This document shows, in pieces, positions 45,042-56,773 of a DNA stretch of 64,000 nt. The stretch is taken from positions 310,001-374,000 of the forward strand of contig JAPZLL010000007.1 of NCBI GenBank assembly GCA_036250225.1, read 5' to 3'. A model generated the notes under the pieces. It searched no databases, was not told the DNA's origin, and saw only the letters and a program-made list of their open reading frames with translations. The DNA comes from Cercophora sp. LCS_1 (lineage: Eukaryota > Ascomycota > Sordariomycetes > Sordariales > Lasiosphaeriaceae). A program made the translations under genes and the position numbers. Positions within the stretch are counted from its first letter, which is position 1. Each line of letters opens with the position of its first letter.

Positions 45042-45635
45042 TCACTCCGTTGGTGCCACTGCCACTGCTGGCTTATTGTTGTGGGGGTGTGGTTGGCGTT
45101 GGTGATGTCCGTTAGGTAGCCATGTGGTGCTTAGCGACGATAAGCCGAGGTTTTGTTCGAGACGATCCCAGGGGTTGGTGTTGCTTGAGGGGTCGTAATA
45201 GTCGAGGTACCATTCTTTGTTGTTGTGGGGGTTGTTGCGACCTGGACGGTTGTTGTTTTGGTTGCCACGGCTGTGTGGAGGAGGTTGGGAGAAGTTGGTG
45301 GTGTCTGGCTTGGGAGGGAGGGCGGGGGTGGGGGTGGGGTTTTGGGTGGTTGTTGCTGCTGCTGCGGGCGAGGTAGTGGCCTCTTGGGGGCTGATGGGTG
45401 ATTGTGATGAGGCTGTTGATGACGACTCGCGGGGGTGTAAGGGGAGGCTGTTGGCTCCTGAGTGTGCGGGTTTCGGAGGGAGGCCTGCGATGATAGCGTC
45501 GTTGTTGAATCGCCGTTTCTTGGATGGTCGGTTTTGGTCTTGGGTGCCGAAGGAGGAGAAGCCCATTGCCGCTGCCATGGCTTGCGCGTCGTCGTCCATG
45601 AGGGGATCCGACGATGGTGAGGTTGGCTGGGACAT
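45042..45635 (-). CDS. Uncharacterised low-complexity fungal protein
   Basis: Single exon, 197 aa from the ATG at 45635 (MSQPTSPSSDPLMDDDAQA). Most is Pro/Asn/Thr/Ser-rich and disordered. Two better patches are AMAAAMGFSSFGTQ near residue 20 with a KKRRF basic patch, and HNNKEWYLDYYDPSSNTNPW with the adjacent DRLEQNLGL. The latter is the kind of short motif conserved in orthologous fungal proteins. It has no signal or membrane segment; a nuclear role is possible from the basic patch. I recognise no function. Confidence 0.65.
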   Translation of the reverse strand: MSQPTSPSSDPLMDDDAQAMAAAMGFSSFGTQDQNRPSKKRRFNNDAIIAGLPPKPAHSGANSLPLHPRESSSTASSQSPISPQEATTSPAAAATTTQNPTPTPALPPKPDTTNFSQPPPHSRGNQNNNRPGRNNPHNNKEWYLDYYDPSSNTNPWDRLEQNLGLSSLSTTWLPNGHHQRQPHPHNNKPAVAVAPTE

Positions 45636-46369
45636 TGTAGTTTTGATGTGCGTATCCAATGCGCCCCTTTGACACTGATCAGATGGTAGGTTGGAGGGTG
45701 AAAAATCTGGGTTGAGGGGCGGATGCGGATGAAACGGGGAGGAATGAAACGGAACCGAATTATATAATCGCAGTGCCTCCGAATCGCTTCCATCCGAGTT
45801 TGAATCCAATTCAGAGTGATATCGAATGAGTATCTAAGAGGTCCGCTGTATCTTTCCAATGTTTCGATGGAATGAGGTTAAGGGAGCTTCAGCCTCCGGC
45901 GCTCGCTTACAGCCACACTCTAGGGCCCCCTGTCACTGGGTGGGATGGATCCCCGCAACCCCAACCCACCACCACTTTCAAGGTTCGTCACTTCTCACAT
46001 TCGCTCAACGGTCGAAGTCGCGATCCCGTTCGTCAGTCATCGCTCAGCCAACGGCGGGTCGGGCCAACCAGTGCGAAATGACCTGAATTCATGGCCAAGA
46101 AGGAGTCGAGTAGAAGCAACCCGTCATGTGATCCAGAACAGTCTCTTTGCACCATCCTCTTCTTAGTTCTCGATTCCTTCAACGTCCTCCTCAATTTACA
46201 GCCTCTCATTGTACACATAACCATCCACACCATCTCAATCGACTACACCCTAAAACCCATCGTCACAGCTGTACCAAATCCCCGGTTTATTGTATGGCCC
46301 ATCGCTGGCTCTTCCCGCCCAAAACCGGCGCGGCATGCCAACCTGAAACCAAACCAGGGGTAATAATCT
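45636..46369. other. Divergent region between two uncharacterised genes
   Basis: Upstream regions of the genes at 45042-45635 (-) and 46370-47317 (+). It may also hold a first exon of the latter. Small open frames at 45859-46363 not called. Confidence 0.4.
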
Positions 46370-47317
46370 GTGCGCGACGCCAACAGCAACAACGTCAAGA
46401 TAAGTTCAGACAACGTCTCGCTCGTTTCCTACGGGGCATTCCCCCCCGAAGCTCCCGTATTAGTACCCTTCAAATCTCCCAACAGATCCAGAGACAACAG
46501 CAGTAAAGTGAAATCCAAATCCACCAGATCCAGCACCGGAAAATCAGCACGTTCCAATTTAAGCCAGCCTCGCAGACTATCTAGCTTGACAAAAATCCGC
46601 AGGGCGAGTAGGGACAGTGTTCACAGTCGTCGAGGAAGCAGCACTACCAGCAAGAGTCTCCGGAGAAAGAGGCACCGTCGTCGTCGTTCATCTACAATGG
46701 CAACTACTTCCGCTGATTTCTCGAGTCCGGATGGGGTTATTCTTCGCTCTCCGTCTAAATATGCGTCTTCCAGCGGCATTTCGTTCAAGCCACCATCCCT
46801 AGAGTGGCTCACCAGGACGTGGAGCGTGACGCACTCGACGCTGAGCATGTGGCGGAGTGCGCGGAACGTACGCATCACGTATAAGCCGCTACCTCCGAGC
46901 AAGGATGGTGCTAGGGAGCGGATCGACGATCTGGTTGAGTATGAGAAGCTAGATGGAAAGGGCGTAGTGAAGAGTGTCGCGGGAACCGACACGGTGGAGA
47001 CTGTCGGGGATGCAACGAGCTGGAACTGGCGCGGTAAGGGGTTGTTGGGCCTCCTGACTAGTCATTGGGAGGTGCTGGGGTGGGGGGAACGCACGCTGGT
47101 CGATGGGACGACGGAGCGGTGGGTGGTCACATGGTTTGCGGCTACGCTTTTTACCAAGGAGGGGCTTGATATCTACTGTGATCGAAAGGAGGGTGTGAGT
47201 CAGGAGACGGTCGATGCGATTTTGGCACAATTCAAGAGGCTGGAAGCGAAGTCTGTTGCTGATTTGGTGACGAAGGACATGGTGCCTGTGGCGATTAATC
47301 TGCCGTGGAAGGAGTAA
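46370..47317 (+). CDS. Uncharacterised ascomycete protein, start uncertain
   Basis: The frame is open from 46370 to the TAA ending at 47317, but there is no in-frame ATG before 46697 (MATTSADFSSPDG). The segment before it, NNVKISSDNVSLVSYGAF, looks coding, so an upstream exon probably supplies the start, joined at the AG at 46386. A possible weak donor is at 46123 after an ATG at 46091. The N-terminal half is Ser/Arg-rich. The C-terminal half is compact, with WLTRTWSVTHSTLSMWRSAR, then NVRITYKPL, TSWNWRGKGLLGLLTSHWEV, ERWVVTWFAATLFTKEGLDI and a final VPVAINLPWKE. This pattern suggests a lipocalin-like or beta-rich fold, but I do not know the family. It converges on the next gene with a 60-bp gap. 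Confidence 0.65.
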   Translation: MRDANSNNVKISSDNVSLVSYGAFPPEAPVLVPFKSPNRSRDNSSKVKSKSTRSSTGKSARSNLSQPRRLSSLTKIRRASRDSVHSRRGSSTTSKSLRRKRHRRRRSSTMATTSADFSSPDGVILRSPSKYASSSGISFKPPSLEWLTRTWSVTHSTLSMWRSARNVRITYKPLPPSKDGARERIDDLVEYEKLDGKGVVKSVAGTDTVETVGDATSWNWRGKGLLGLLTSHWEVLGWGERTLVDGTTERWVVTWFAATLFTKEGLDIYCDRKEGVSQETVDAILAQFKRLEAKSVADLVTKDMVPVAINLPWKE

Positions 47318-47377
47318 CGGAGGGATATACGACCTGTGTAATCATAATGGATATCTTGTATTGGGTATCAATCATCA

Positions 47378-48426
47378 TCATACGCGCTCCTCGCGGTGTC
47401 GCTTGTGTCTATGTTTATCATCCTCAGACCGATGTCGCCGTCCCCGGTCGTCGTCCCTATGCCTCTCTCGACGATCCCGCTCATCGCGATGTCTATCACG
47501 ATGCCGCCCATAGTCATCTCTCCTCTCCTCTCTCCCCTCCCTACGGGAATACCTCTCCCTATCCCCCTCGCGTTCCCTTTCCTCCCTTCTCCTCTTCTCC
47601 CGTCTCTTCTCCTCCCTCCTCAACTCCCTAAGCTCCCGTTCCCTATCCTCACCATCCCTCTTCCTCTCCTTATTCAACTCCCTCACCTTCGCAGCCCCCC
47701 TCTTCATCAAAGCAAGCGGATCGCTCGCATCCAACCTCGCCGCCTCCCTCCCCTTTCTTCCGGGATCATCCCGTCCCCAAACGTTTTTCATCGGCAATGC
47801 CGCGCTCGTCACCTCGTCGGCAGTCGCATACCAAGCCCCCTTCAGCCCGGCACCATCCCGTCCCGCAGCATTAGCAAACCGCATCTGGTACTGATCCTCA
47901 GCTTCCCTCTTCTTCTTTTCCTTCTCCTTCTCCGCATCCTCGTTCTTTTCCACACTCCTCACCACATCACCGCCAAATAACGAGATATGTCCCCTTTCAT
48001 CGACTAGTGACGTCGCGTTGTTGAGTACCAAATCCCGGGGTGGGCGTTGGTCGCTGGAAACGCGCTCCCGTGCAACGCGCATCTCGAAATCGGTGTCGTC
48101 TTCACCTGTTCGTTTGCGTTTGCGGGGCTCGCGCCCATCGCGGGTCGCTCGGGGTGGTGGTGATGGCGGAGGAGAGGGTGATAGAGCAGGCGGAATTTCA
48201 CCGCGGAGGATGGCGAGGCGACGCTCTGCATCGCGCTCTTGCATGCGTTGCTCCGAGGCTTGTTCGCGGGCTTGGGCGGCAGCTTCGTCGCGTTGCACGC
48301 GGGCGATGTTGGTGGCGTTGTACACGTTCCATGATTTTTTGCCTAGGAGGTGGCTTTTTTGTTGTTAGGAGGGGAGGAGGGTGAGAGGGAATGGGGAGGG
48401 GGGAGGGGGGAGGCTTACAGAGGCAT
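47378..48426 (-). CDS. Cir_N-domain (LENG1-like) protein with an 8-nt first exon
   Basis: Basic nuclear protein, probably linked to pre-mRNA splicing. The Cir_N start is clear only after splicing: exon 1 is 48426-48419 (ATGCCTCT), intron 48418-48354, then exon 2 48353-47378; 327 aa. The joined N-terminus reads MPLHLLGKKSWNVYNATNIA and continues RVQRDEAAAQARE and then RRLAILRGE, which is the expected Cir_N pattern. A central region (DLVLNNATSLVDERGHISLF, MRFANAAGRDGAGLKGAWYA) precedes a long Arg/Glu/Asp coiled-coil tail rich in RERE/RHRD repeats. The tail is typical of RS-like splicing factors. The intron acceptor is an unusual AAAAAAG after a poly-A tract, so a second look is fair. Confidence 0.82.
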
Positions 48427-49117
48427 GGTAGTTCCTTTTCGACTTTACGATGATGTATTTTCTGGTGGTGACAGGATGGGATCGAAGCTCGTGACAGGGG
48501 TGTGGCTAGTGGCGTTTGGTTATGACACAAGAGCCTGGGGTTTAGCGTCTCGGCTGGGACAGAATAGGGGAGTGGGAGGCGGGAAGATTAGTCCGATTTG
48601 TTGTAGCGGTTGACAGCCCCTGACGTGGGGCAAAGCTGAGACAGCGGGAGCTTTCGGTGGGTGGCCGCTGGGCAACTGGGTGTCCTTTGAGGACGGACAG
48701 GAAATCGTGTCGTCAATCGATGTAATCAAGTTAGAGGCTGCCAGAATGTTGCTTGACCGTTATGAACACTAGTATATGATGATCGAGTATGAACTTAAAG
48801 TAGCGTTATTACATTAAAAACTATTGGGAGCTCTTCTGAGAGAGATACCCATTGAGCAATTGCACCTAGTTGAGGTAGTTCTGTGTACGAGTGACCTCCC
48901 CACCACTTCAACGGCCCGAACCTCGAGGCGGAGTGCCTGCGCAAGCAACCACGAGCCACACCACGTAACTTGAGCCTTCCTCTTATACAGCGCCCTACGT
49001 GTTCCTGGCGGACAAAATCCACCCAAATTGACTCCAAAGGACACGTTTATAACAGACACCACCGTATAAATCGCGCGCAAGCCGCCGACGCCGACCTCCT
49101 CCCCACCAGCTCACATC
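48427..49117. promoter_or_regulatory. Divergent region Cir_N protein / SEC18
   Basis: Promoters of the two genes. No specific element identified. Confidence 0.4.
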
Positions 49118-51811
49118 ATGGATCTTCGCAACAACTTGTTTGGCAAAGGGCCCCGCGGGGGACTGCCGCAGCGCCCGACACAACCGTCGGGCGGCGGAGG
49201 CGGGGGTATGGCGCCGCCGAGCAACTACGACAGCTACGGGCAGCGCTCACCAGGGAGGCCGCAGAGCGGGGCAGGCGGAGGGTACGGGGGGGGAGGCTAT
49301 CAAGGTGGAGGGTACGGATCTGAACCCAAGGCGCCGCAATACTCGCAAGGGCCGTCGCAAGGCCGCCAGGTGAGGCTGGGCCTCGCCAAGGTGGAGGATA
49401 AGACCCTCCAGATCCGTTACATCTACGGCAACGTGTAAGCTGGTCTCTCCGCTCGAACCATTGTCTGCAATTGCGCTGACCCCTTGCAGCTCCGCCGTCT
49501 CACCCAACGACTTCCCACCGAACCGCGACGGCTCCGATATCTACATACGCGTGAAGCGAATCGATCCTCGGCAGCCCAACCAGCCCGACTTTGTCATCAC
49601 AGCGCGTCCGACACCCGGCTTCCAAGACGGCTGCATCAGCCTGTCAGAACCCCAGCGAACATGGTGCGGGATTGGCATGATGGATCAGGTTGTGGCCGAG
49701 CCCTACGATCCGTTCAGCCAAGGAGGACCGGCGTACGTTGGGTCCATGGACCTAGAGGTTGGGTTTGCCTCGCTGAACAAGTTCACCGAGGCGCCCTACG
49801 ACCAGGATGAGCTGGCCGAGGTCTTCGTCGCAAACTACCAGAACCAAGTCTTTGCGCCTGGTCAGATGTTGATCATGGATGTGAAGGGTATCCCGTTGTC
49901 GATCACGGTCAAGACGGTGACCTTGATCGATCTCACCATGTCACAGAAGCCGTCAGATGACGCGCCCACGCTGAGTGACCCGAGGGCGCGCGGCATCTTG
50001 ACCAACCAGACGAGCATAGGTTTCTTCAAGCGGGCCGACTCGAAGCTGAAGCTGAAGGGCTCCAACAAGCGACCTGCCGCCAATGCCATCATCAGCCCGG
50101 ACTTCAAGTTTGAGGACATGGGCATTGGCGGTCTGGATGCCGAGTTCTCCACCATCTTCCGCCGTGCCTTTGCGTCGCGTATCTTCCCTCCAGGCCTCAT
50201 TGAGAAGCTCGGCATCATGCACGTCAAGGGTATGCTCCTCTACGGGCCACCCGGAACGGGCAAGACCTTGATTGCCAGGCAGATTGGCAAGATGCTCAAT
50301 GCCCGGGAGCCCAAGGTTATCAACGGCCCCGAGGTGCTGAACAAGTACGTTGGTCAGAGTGAAGAGAACATCCGTAAACTTTTCGCCGACGCAGAAAAGG
50401 AGTACAAGGAGAAGGGTGACGAGTCTGGACTGCACATTATCATTTTCGACGAGCTGGATGCCGTATGCAAACAAAGAGGCTCCGGCGCGGGTGGTGGCAC
50501 GGGCGTTGGCGACAGCGTTGTCAACCAGCTTCTCTCCAAGCTTGACGGCGTCGACCAGCTGAACAACATCCTCCTCATCGGAATGACCAACCGAAAGGAC
50601 ATGATCGATGATGCCCTGTTGCGCCCGGGTCGTCTGGAGGTACAAATCGAGATTTCGCTGCCTGACGAGCACGGCCGAGGGCAGATCCTCAAGATCCACA
50701 CATCCAAGATGAAGGACAACAACGTCATGGGCAGTGATGTTGACCTGGCAGAGCTCGCGGCACGAACCAAGAACTTTTCGGGTGCCGAGCTGAGCGGTCT
50801 TGTCAAGTCGGCAACGTCGTTTGCTTTCTCCAGAAACATCAAGGCTGGCACGACAGCGAGTGTGAGTGAAGATGTGGTTAACATGAAGGTGGGCATGCAA
50901 GACTTCCTCAACGCCCTGAGTGAAGTCAAGCCTGCTTTTGGTGCCGACGACTCGGAGCTTGAGGAACATCTCACATACGGCATCATCCACTTTTCTCAGG
51001 ATATCAAGGATATTCTCGACGATGGTCTGCTGTATGTGGAGAACGTGAGGGTTCAGGAGAGGACCAGGCACATGGCTGTGTTGTTGCACGGCCCCTCTGC
51101 AAGCGGAAAGACAGCATTGGCAGCGCACATCGTAAGTCGCACAAGCACCACGCGCTGAACTATTACTGACAAGAACATAGGCCATGAGGTCGGATTACCC
51201 CTTTATCAAGGTCATCACCCCCGCTACTCTCGTCGGATTCCGTGATGAGGTGGCCAAGAAGGATTACCTCCACAAGATTTTCACCGACGCCTACAAATCC
51301 CCTCTAAGCTTACTCATCCTTGGTATGTCTCACTGTCTCACTCCTACTGTCTACCCTACTGACAATGCCAGACAACCTGGAGCGCATGATTGAGTGGAAC
51401 CCCGTCGGTCCACGTCTCTCCAACATCATCCTCCAAACCCTCATCACCCTCCTGCAAACACCACCGCCCAAGGGCCACCGCCTCTTGATCCTTGCAACCA
51501 CCTCACAACGCACTGTCATGGACCAGCTCGATGTCACGAGTGCTTTTGACCGTGAAATCCCCGTGCCTTCGGTGCGCGACATCGGCCAGCTGGCTCTCGT
51601 CCTCAGCGAAGCCGGCATTTTCGAGTCCCAGGCAAACCTCGGCGACGTCCTCCGCTCGGTTGGACGCAGTAACTCGGACCCCGTGGGCGTAGGCGTCAAG
51701 ACGATCCTGACAACGGCCGAAACGGCCAAGTTGAGCGCTGATCCTGCGCAGTGGTTTGGGAGAGAGCTGCAAACGCAGATTGCGCGGTACAATCCTGTGC
51801 AGATGGGATAG
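49118..51811 (+). CDS. SEC18: Sec18/NSF AAA+ ATPase
   Basis: Disassembles SNARE complexes after membrane fusion; cytosolic hexamer. Four exons: 49118-49434, 49490-51131, 51181-51322, 51372-51811; 846 aa. A Gly/Pro/Ser-rich N-terminus precedes the N domain (QIRYIYGNVSAVSPNDFPP, then IYIRVKRIDP). D1 shows Walker A GPPGTGKT and Walker B IIIFDELDAVCKQRG, and DALLRPGRLEVQIEI for the sensor/arginine-finger region. D2 has Walker A GPSASGKT and the exon-joined LLILDNLERMIEW as its Walker B. The N-terminal Gly tract is longer than in yeast Sec18. Intron donors are GTAAGC, GTAAGT and GTATGT. Confidence 0.96.
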
Positions 51812-52454
51812 ATATGGCGCGGAGGGTTTATAGAGCTGGTTTATGAAAGAAATGGCAAACATATTATCCAGTGCCATATTTCGTAGGTGGTAAATCGTAA
51901 GCGTAGATTAAAACGATCAAGTTATTACGTTTCAACATCGTGACATCGTGACATCGTGACCAAGAGACGCGTCCCTGATTTCGGGACTGATGTCGGGTTC
52001 GGGGGCCTTTCTGTGTGCCCGAGGCAGTAAGCATAGATCCCGTGGCGTAGTTCGACATGCTAAGTGGGACGAACGACTGTCACGGAACCGTTGCTCAACG
52101 TCCCACGGTGTGTTGATTGCCCTCCGCTCCTTCTGCGTAGGCGGAATGAAGCGGACCGACCTTGCGCGACAGTTCGTGGCTCTATTGGAAAGACATCAGC
52201 ATCTAAGCAGCCGAACGGGTATATCCAATCTACAACACATAATGACAAGCCCCTGAGTCCCGGAAACTCAATCTGGAAACCACAGATATCCATCAAAAGC
52301 CAACTCTCTTCACGACCCGCAGCGGAATGTCTAGAAGACGTTGATGCAACAACAGCTCATTATGACTTGCAATCCGTCTCACTTGGCTGTGACATTGGCA
52401 AACTAGCAAGGTAAATCGCTTGGCCTCAAGCTTCTCAATTATATTCCGCACGCT
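51812..52454. other. Convergent intergenic region after SEC18
   Basis: Includes a short tandem repeat with three copies of CATCGTGA at 51938-51960. Otherwise 3' UTRs. No gene. Confidence 0.45.
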
Positions 52455-55164
52455 CTAGACCTCCTCATTCTCCCAGTCCTTCTCCCCAAACATGGGTCCT
52501 TTCTTATTCCCACCGGGTACAGCTTCTAGCTTCTCCAAGAATTCTGGCGGTATGGTTGGGATATACTTCCTCTCTCTTTCCCGATTCACCCCTCCGAACC
52601 CGGCACCGTAGCTGACCAGCATGTCTGTCACGCTTGGTAGTGTGAATGGCAACATCAATGCCGGGTCTAGCAGCAGGTTGGCGGGTGCTTCGTCCTCGTC
52701 CTCTGTCTCCTCGAAGCCCGGTGTCTGTATGCTGACTGGGGTATCGGGTCCGTTGCCGCCGTTTGCTGCCTTCTTCGCTGGCGTGGTCGGTGCGCTATCA
52801 CCGCCTGATTTCCCCTTGGGCGATTGGGCTTGGCGGTTTCTCTCTCGCCGTAATGCGGCTTCTTTTTGTATGGCGATGAGATACTTCATGGCGCTCTTTG
52901 GGAGGCCCTTTTCTCCAACCTCAGACCGGTAGTGCGTTGCTGAGTGTATCAGCTGCTGGGGCGTGAGTGCTCTCAGTTGCTGGAGGGTTCCAACCAGGGC
53001 CTCGAGGTCGTCAGCACCGAGAGAAGAGAAGCATTGGAGCCATTGGAGCAACTGGATGACTGGAGCCAGGTGCCGTCGTGCTGCGTCGATGGTGGTCTCT
53101 CCGCTTGTCTTCATCTCGCCACCCTCGTAGTGCTCCGGCTGCCGGTTGTTTGTCCGGGCCCAGTCCTCAAGTGTTGAGATGTTCATACGAATTTGCATGG
53201 CCTTGGTTCGGGCCAGGTACTTCCTGTTGGACATGATCCGGTTAAACAGCTCGGCGCCCAGCCAGTATATCAACTGGGAGACGATTTGGGCTGTGATGAC
53301 CGAGTGTATATCGTAGAGATCGAGAACGAAGAGGGTCGAGGAGAGAAGGGATGTGACATTGCGGGGTGATGGCTTCGCTCGCTGCTTCGGAGATGGTGGT
53401 CGATAGCGCTTCTCTAATGGCTCCTCCTTCACCTCCTTTTTCCTTTTGAAAATCTTCCATTCATTTTGGAAAGTGATGTCTTCGAACCCCGGGATCGTTT
53501 CGTGATCCAACATAGCCGCGTCCAATACTTTGTCCAACCGCCTCTCGGCGTCCCTGACAATCAGGATAAATATTTCGTTGACCAACTCCGCAAGCTGTGC
53601 CTGAAACTCCGTAGTGGCCTCAACAAGGCCGGCATCCTTTTTCAGGTAGTGAAGCAGCAATGTCGCATTAGAGATCCAGAATGCTAGTATCGTCATATCC
53701 CATTGGTACTTTTCCACGACGTCGTTAATCTTGTCCATGGCGGTGATGAGAAGTTTTGCCAACAGGTCAGGGCTGGAATGGTAGTGAGCGTATCTGGCTC
53801 CAAGAAAGATCATGTTTGCCGGGACTGGTTTTTGAGATGGCGATCTCTGAGGCGTCATGTTGGTGATTACGATGTCGAGGATGCGGTCAAGATCGTTTTC
53901 TTGAAAGACAAACATCTGATCATGCAGGCACCTTGACCAATCGAACTCCTGCTGCTCCTCCTCAAACTCATCTGGTGGCTGATGCATAGTCAGTATCATT
54001 CCATCAACCCATCGGCCACCAAAATGGTCACGACGAACCTCAGGTTGGTCATCTATCCCCATATTGCCAATATCTACCTCGAGATCGCGGGCGCTCTCCA
54101 TCATCATCCGCCGTCGCATCTCATTCTCGGCCAACTCCTCTTCAAACCGGTCCTGTGAGAAACCAGGATTATAAAAGTCGTCCGTTGCCCCAACAGAACC
54201 AATCCCATACCCGCTGCTGTTGAGGTAGAATGACATGTCGCTGTCAGGGGCAACAAAGTCGAAAGCCGTCCTCCCTGACGAAGTCTTCGCCTCGGGCGAC
54301 GCGCCGTTGTCGAGCAACAACTTCGCAATCCCTTTGTGCCGGTTCGTCATGGCCCACATCAACGCACTCCAGTTGTTTCGGTCTTGCTTGTTCACGTCTA
54401 CCCCCGCCTGGATCAGTGCCTGCACCACAGGTTCATGACCCTTGCCCAAGGTATTAGCGGTGGGATGTCCCCCTAGATTCGCACACGTTCCGGAGACTCA
54501 CAAAGCAGCTCGCATATATCAACGCCGGCGTCCCTTCGTCGTCAGGGGCGTTGACGTCGATAAACTCCTTGGCCTTGCCACCTAATATCCTAGCCACGGC
54601 TTCGACATTGCCATTGCTCGCAGCCATGATGAATGCCCTTTGCAGCACATCCTTCTTCTCTTCCTGGGACAGCTTCTCATCAGAAACAACCGAGTCCTCG
54701 TCGCCGAATATCACACCAGTCGAATGGGCGGCCTGTGCTGCGAGCATCTCCATCAGTCGGGTTTCGCTATCGGGGCCTCCCTTTGTTAGGTCGTCGTTGT
54801 AATTGTTATCGTTTAGAGAGAGATCGCCAAAGCTGAGGGGCTTTGCCAGCATTGGCGATGTGAGGAACTGCGATTGCCCTATGGTTGGGAATGTGAGCCA
54901 TGAGAACGAGTATAATGACGTGGGGCCAGGCCGGGCCAGGGCCAGGGCCAGGACACGGGACGCAAGAAAAGGGAGGAGAGAGAACTACGAACCCTGCCAT
55001 CCATCGTACATCTCTGTTTCGGGGACCAGCTCGGTAGGGACATGTCTCCTGTCGTCCAGGGATCGAGGCAGGTCGGCGGGGAGCGGCCGCTTCTTCTGCG
55101 GCATGTCTCCGTCACCGGCTTCAAAGCCACCGCCGAAGGCGCCATCAGAACCCCCGAGATCCAT
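52455..55164 (-). CDS. Ankyrin-repeat and DIL-domain protein
   Basis: Fungal protein pairing ankyrin repeats with a Dilute (DIL) domain of the kind found in myosin V tails, so probably tied to vesicle or organelle transport. Three exons: 55164-54993, 54878-54502, 54440-52455; 844 aa. Ankyrin repeats lie near residues 110-230 (AASNGNVEAVARILG, PALIYASCFGHEPVVQALIQ, NNWSALMWAMTNRHKGIAKL). The DIL part runs from about residue 300 and includes LDRILDIVITNMTP, TILAFWISNATLLLHYLKKD and HSVITAQIVSQLIYWLGAEL. It ends with FNRIMSNRKYLARTKAMQIR and CFSSLGADDLEALVGTLQQL. The tail is acidic with SPKGKSGG repeats. Intron 1 begins GTTCGT, a weak donor, but frame and sense are kept. Confidence 0.9.
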
Positions 55165-55656
55165 CTTGGTCGCAGGTGATTCTGGGCATGCGGAAGATGC
55201 AGTTCTGTGCGAAGCACATTCGAATAGCTTTGGTCCGATTGCAGCCGCTTGCAACAAGGGAAAAGGGGGTGGGTGGGCGCTGGAAGAGCGTTTTGGAAGG
55301 CGGGCGTTGTTTGGGCGTTGTTCACTGGGTGACGTTGTGCTCTAGTTGTCGCTACCCTAAATCATGGCGCAGAAGCGTTGAGCAGCCCAAATTCCACAAC
55401 TGCCCGCTTTAGTTGGCCCGTGCACTGATAACCCCACCACGGTCATCGGGCTGCGCTGCCGATCGTCAGACCGGGGGACTTTCTACAGCGGCCCCTGCAG
55501 TGCCACCAACAACGGTATGCAACGTGGAGTGTGCAGGTTGAAAGCCATCTCAATTGGCACGCGCATGTGTTCAATTTCAAGGCTTTTCTGTTGCTACATG
55601 ATTCTCTTCAAACTCTACAACACCGACGAGGTCCTCTCGGAGAGCTTCGCTAACAA
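55165..55656. other. Region between ankyrin-DIL promoter and allantoicase 3' end
   Basis: Both flanking genes run leftward. The part next to 55165 is the ankyrin-DIL promoter. No gene seen. Confidence 0.4.
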
Positions 55657-56773
55657 TCAGACGGCCCTCTTTGCCAAGACCCGCAGACGCTTCACGCCTC
55701 CGTCGGGCACGATGATGAGCTTCACATGAGTGAAGGGCTTATCCTTGACCAGGCTGTCCACCGGGTGCTCCTTGTCAGGCTCGCACTTGAGGGGCTCCGC
55801 AATCTCTGTCCATCCCTCGGCATCGGCCGCTGGTTCGCCGTCGCCCTTGTGCTCGATGGCCTCCAGCTTCACCTTCTGGGGATAGTTGCCCCTGAAATGC
55901 GCAGTGTCTACGACGAAGCTCTGGATGAAGCCCGGGGCGCCGAGCCTGATAATAGCCCAGTCGATGTGACCCTTGGTTCGAGACCGGGCTGTCTCCCATC
56001 CGTCGCCCATATCCTTGCCCCGCCCCGGCAAGATCAGATTGTCCTTGGTTCCAAAATGCTGGTCGCTGCAAGAGATGGCAACGGCGCCGTTTTGGGCAGC
56101 CGCCAAGTCGAAGATGGCGTCCTTGTCGTCGGGGAAGACAGGCACAGCGTGGCCGAAGAGGCGGAATCTGGCAATACCGCCATCGGGGTACATGTTGAGC
56201 CGGACATGCGTGTACTGCTTCGATGTGGGCGCATCAAGTTTCCACCCGAATCTCTGGGACGGACCACACTCCTGGATACTCAGTATGGGTTCCCAACCGC
56301 CGCGATCGCCCTTCCATGATAGAACCTCGGCATCGTCAAGGTTGAAGCAGCCCTCAACCGAGATCCAAGGGGCGTGGTTTCCATTGAAGAAGGCGGTGTC
56401 GACCTCGACGCCCTCAACAGTTCCCGAGGCCACGCCGAGCCGAACCACGACCCAGTCAAAGGGCTCGGGGTTATGTCTCCTTGTTTCCCAACCATCATAC
56501 CAAGCACCGGTGTAGACCATCTTTCCCGGCTGCCGAATAGGAGTGGCCGGGTTCACAAGGTTTGAGGCTTCAGCGAACCATTCGTCCGAGAAACCTAGAA
56601 TCTTGCCTCCTAGGGCAGCCGAGACCAAGTCTATAAACAGGGGCGTCAGGTTCCGTCTTTTCAGGGTCACAAATTCACATACCAATGCAGCTGGAACGAA
56701 AGGTTTTGTCAATGTCGGCGGCGGCAACAGGGGTGGCCTTGACAGGCTCGAGCTCGTATTCGATGTCCTCCAT
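55657..56773 (-). CDS. alc-1: Allantoicase
   Basis: Splits allantoate to ureidoglycolate and urea in purine breakdown. Two exons: 56773-56683 and 56630-55657; 354 aa, the family's usual size. The 52-nt intron (GTATGT to TATAG) restores TFRSSCIDLVSAALGGK. Two tandem jelly-roll halves are visible. The first has FSDEWFAEASNLVNP, YTGAWYDGWETRRHNPEPFD and NGNHAPWISVEGCF. The second has CSDQHFGTKDNLILPGRGKD, GDGWETARSRTKGHIDWAII and VVDTAHFRGNYPQKVKLEAI. Both contain the DGWE and substrate-loop residues. Upstream sequence holds several HGATAR sites, as expected of a nitrogen-regulated gene (see the regulatory feature). The name alc-1 is that of the Neurospora gene; DAL2 is the yeast counterpart. 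Confidence 0.96.

Noticed and set aside
49953..51185. 410-codon minus-strand open frame opposite SEC18
   Set aside because: Antisense shadow; the plus-strand frame has all AAA+ motifs.
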